Assembly: GCA_016926235.1 (NCBI GenBank)
Contig: JAFGOZ010000455.1
Span: 1 to 6,416, forward strand
Direction of reading: 5' to 3'
Source of the DNA: Bacteroidales bacterium
GTDB lineage: Bacteria > Bacteroidota > Bacteroidia > Bacteroidales > UBA10428
DNA length: 6,416 nt
Part shown: positions 5,890-6,416 of the stretch, one piece after another
Position numbering within the stretch: position 1 is the first letter of the stretch
Layout of the letters: each line of letters opens with the position of its first letter
Notes under the pieces: model-generated
The model's database searches: none
Told to the model about the DNA's origin: nothing
Seen by the model: only the letters and a program-made list of their open reading frames with translations
Program-made: the position numbers and the translations under genes

Positions 5890-5964
5890 ATTACAACTAA
5901 ACAATAACAAAGATTTTTGTGATCTTACTACTTATGGAGAAATACGGGTATCAAGCAATTCAAT

Positions 5965-5972
5965 CAAAGATA
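5965..5972 (-). promoter_or_regulatory. Possible -7 element upstream of the lipoprotein gene
   Basis: TATCTTTG on the minus strand matches the Bacteroidota -7 consensus TAnnTTTG in all fixed positions and lies 75 bases before the ATG at 5889. No TTG is seen at the expected -33 distance, so this is a half-supported promoter. Further upstream, the hairpin TGATC-TTT-GATCA (6026-6038) could be a regulator site. Confidence 0.35.
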
Positions 5973-6080
5973 AACATTTATGAATTTCCCGTTGATATAT
6001 TGTTCAGGCATATGTCAAAAGATAATGATCTTTGATCAAAAAATGTAAATTATTGAAGAGAAATTGCCCACCCCAATCGA

Positions 6081-6163
6081 GTGTTAAATCCTTGTCGTTC
6101 CCAAATGTATGTTATATAGTACCAGACCTTCTTTTGAAGTGGTCAGAGAAGAACGGATTTTCC
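6081..6163 (+). repeat. 83-bp imperfect direct repeat, copy 2 (5' of the dockerin lipoprotein gene)
   Basis: This is the partner of 4338-4420, ungapped, with 11 differences over the 78 best-aligned bases. Most of the changes are transitions. Differences inside the small stem at 6125-6144 keep it pairable on the plus strand: a G-T pair in copy 1 becomes A-T here, and another change falls in the loop. Sequence outside the 83 bases is unrelated between copies. It lies in the divergent spacer between the lipoprotein gene and the membrane-protein gene. Confidence 0.8.
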
Positions 6164-6209
6164 ACGACATTCTTTGGACCCTATTCCCTTTTCACAAACT
6201 GAAAGAAAA

Positions 6210-6240
6210 TTGACTTTTGTTTAAATAAGGTGTAATTTTG
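6210..6240 (+). promoter_or_regulatory. Bacteroidota-type promoter for the membrane-protein gene at 6330
   Basis: TTG at 6210-6212 (-33 element) and TAATTTTG at 6233-6240 (perfect TAnnTTTG -7 element) are 20 bases apart, the usual spacing for the Bacteroidota primary sigma factor. The promoter faces the plus-strand gene and would leave a leader of roughly 80 bases. Confidence 0.6.
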
Positions 6241-6282
6241 ATGGTGAGTTTAATATTCTGATAATTAACTCTTAAATAAATA

Positions 6283-6296
6283 GGAGAAATATCTCC
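6283..6296 (+). promoter_or_regulatory. Small hairpin in the leader of the membrane-protein gene
   Basis: GGAGA-AATA-TCTCC forms a five-base stem with a four-base loop between the promoter and the start codon. The 5' arm contains GGAG, a Shine-Dalgarno-like tetramer, here paired and 43 bases from the ATG. It is probably not the ribosome binding site. AAAGAAAGG at 6312-6320, nine bases from the ATG, is better placed. A role in leader stability is possible but unproven. Confidence 0.3.
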
Positions 6297-6329
6297 ATCT
6301 GAAAATTTATTAAAGAAAGGTGTACTACT

Positions 6330-6416
6330 ATGAAATTAAAAACTTTATTGATTATCAAAGCAATCGTTGCCTTGTGTCTTGGTATCCCCATATTGTTTGT
6401 ACCAAACTTTATGTAT
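6330..6416 (+). CDS. Membrane protein, N-terminal 29 codons only (runs off the window)
   Basis: The visible product begins MKLKTLLIIKAIVALCLGIP and continues I-L-F-V-P-N-F-M-Y with no stop before the window end. It has two basic residues and then a strongly hydrophobic segment, i.e. a first transmembrane helix or a signal anchor. The opening resembles small multi-helix membrane proteins of unknown function (M-K-L-K-T-L-x-x-I-x-A-I-V-A-L-x-x-G-I), as found in DUF4345-like annotations, but 29 residues cannot settle this. The start is supported by the purine-rich AAAGAAAGG nine bases upstream, an in-frame TGA at 6300-6302 and a matching promoter. It diverges from the lipoprotein gene. Confidence 0.7.
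   Translation, partial: MKLKTLLIIKAIVALCLGIPILFVPNFMY

Noticed and set aside
5890..5910. TTG start that would lengthen the lipoprotein by seven residues
   Set aside because: The added residues (LLLFSCN) put hydrophobic residues before the basic n-region and spoil the signal peptide. The ATG at 5889 gives a normal one.

Overview
The window is AT-rich bacterial DNA that most resembles an environmental member of the Bacteroidota. Three things suggest this. The genes lack Shine-Dalgarno sequences. Two upstream regions carry a TAnnTTTG-type -7 element, one of them with a TTG 20 bases further upstream. The protein families are a serine hydrolase with a lipocalin-like tail, a DUF5694-type secreted protein and a dockerin-bearing lipoprotein. 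No ribosomal, tRNA or other housekeeping gene is present, so this looks like an accessory region and the lineage is an inference.

Left part (1-4182): four minus-strand reading frames follow one another as separate units. In transcription order these are a 33-residue secreted peptide ORF (4182-4081), a DUF5694/TraB-ChaN-like exported protein (3909-2848), a squalene-cyclase/prenyltransferase-repeat protein (2629-1808) and an exported class C beta-lactamase-family serine hydrolase (1588-134). Two of the spacers, 1653-1782 and 2708-2839, are homologous foldable modules of about 130 bp that begin 8 to 25 bases after the stop codon of the preceding gene. Each has imperfect terminal inverted repeats, RYYYAAC/GTTRRRY-like ends and a shared core. 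A shorter, diverged element follows the hydrolase gene. The one-gene-plus-one-hairpin layout, all in one orientation, is what an integron gene-cassette array lacking its integrase would look like. No integrase lies in the window, so this is a hypothesis.

Right part (4183-6416): a gene-poor stretch (4183-4680) holds several hairpins, a tandem 10-bp repeat and one copy of an imperfect direct repeat of about 83 bp. A minus-strand gene (5889-4681) then encodes a probable lipoprotein with an Ig/PKD-like region, a pair of dockerin-like calcium loops and an unclassified C-terminal domain with a possible Cys-His-Asp/Glu triad. The second copy of the 83-bp repeat lies upstream of it, so the gene is bracketed by direct repeats. 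A divergent plus-strand gene for a membrane protein starts at 6330 behind a good Bacteroidota-type promoter and runs off the window.

The gene products do not form a recognisable pathway. Most carry export signals and each seems to be an independent accessory function, which again fits a cassette-like or otherwise mobile region better than an operon.
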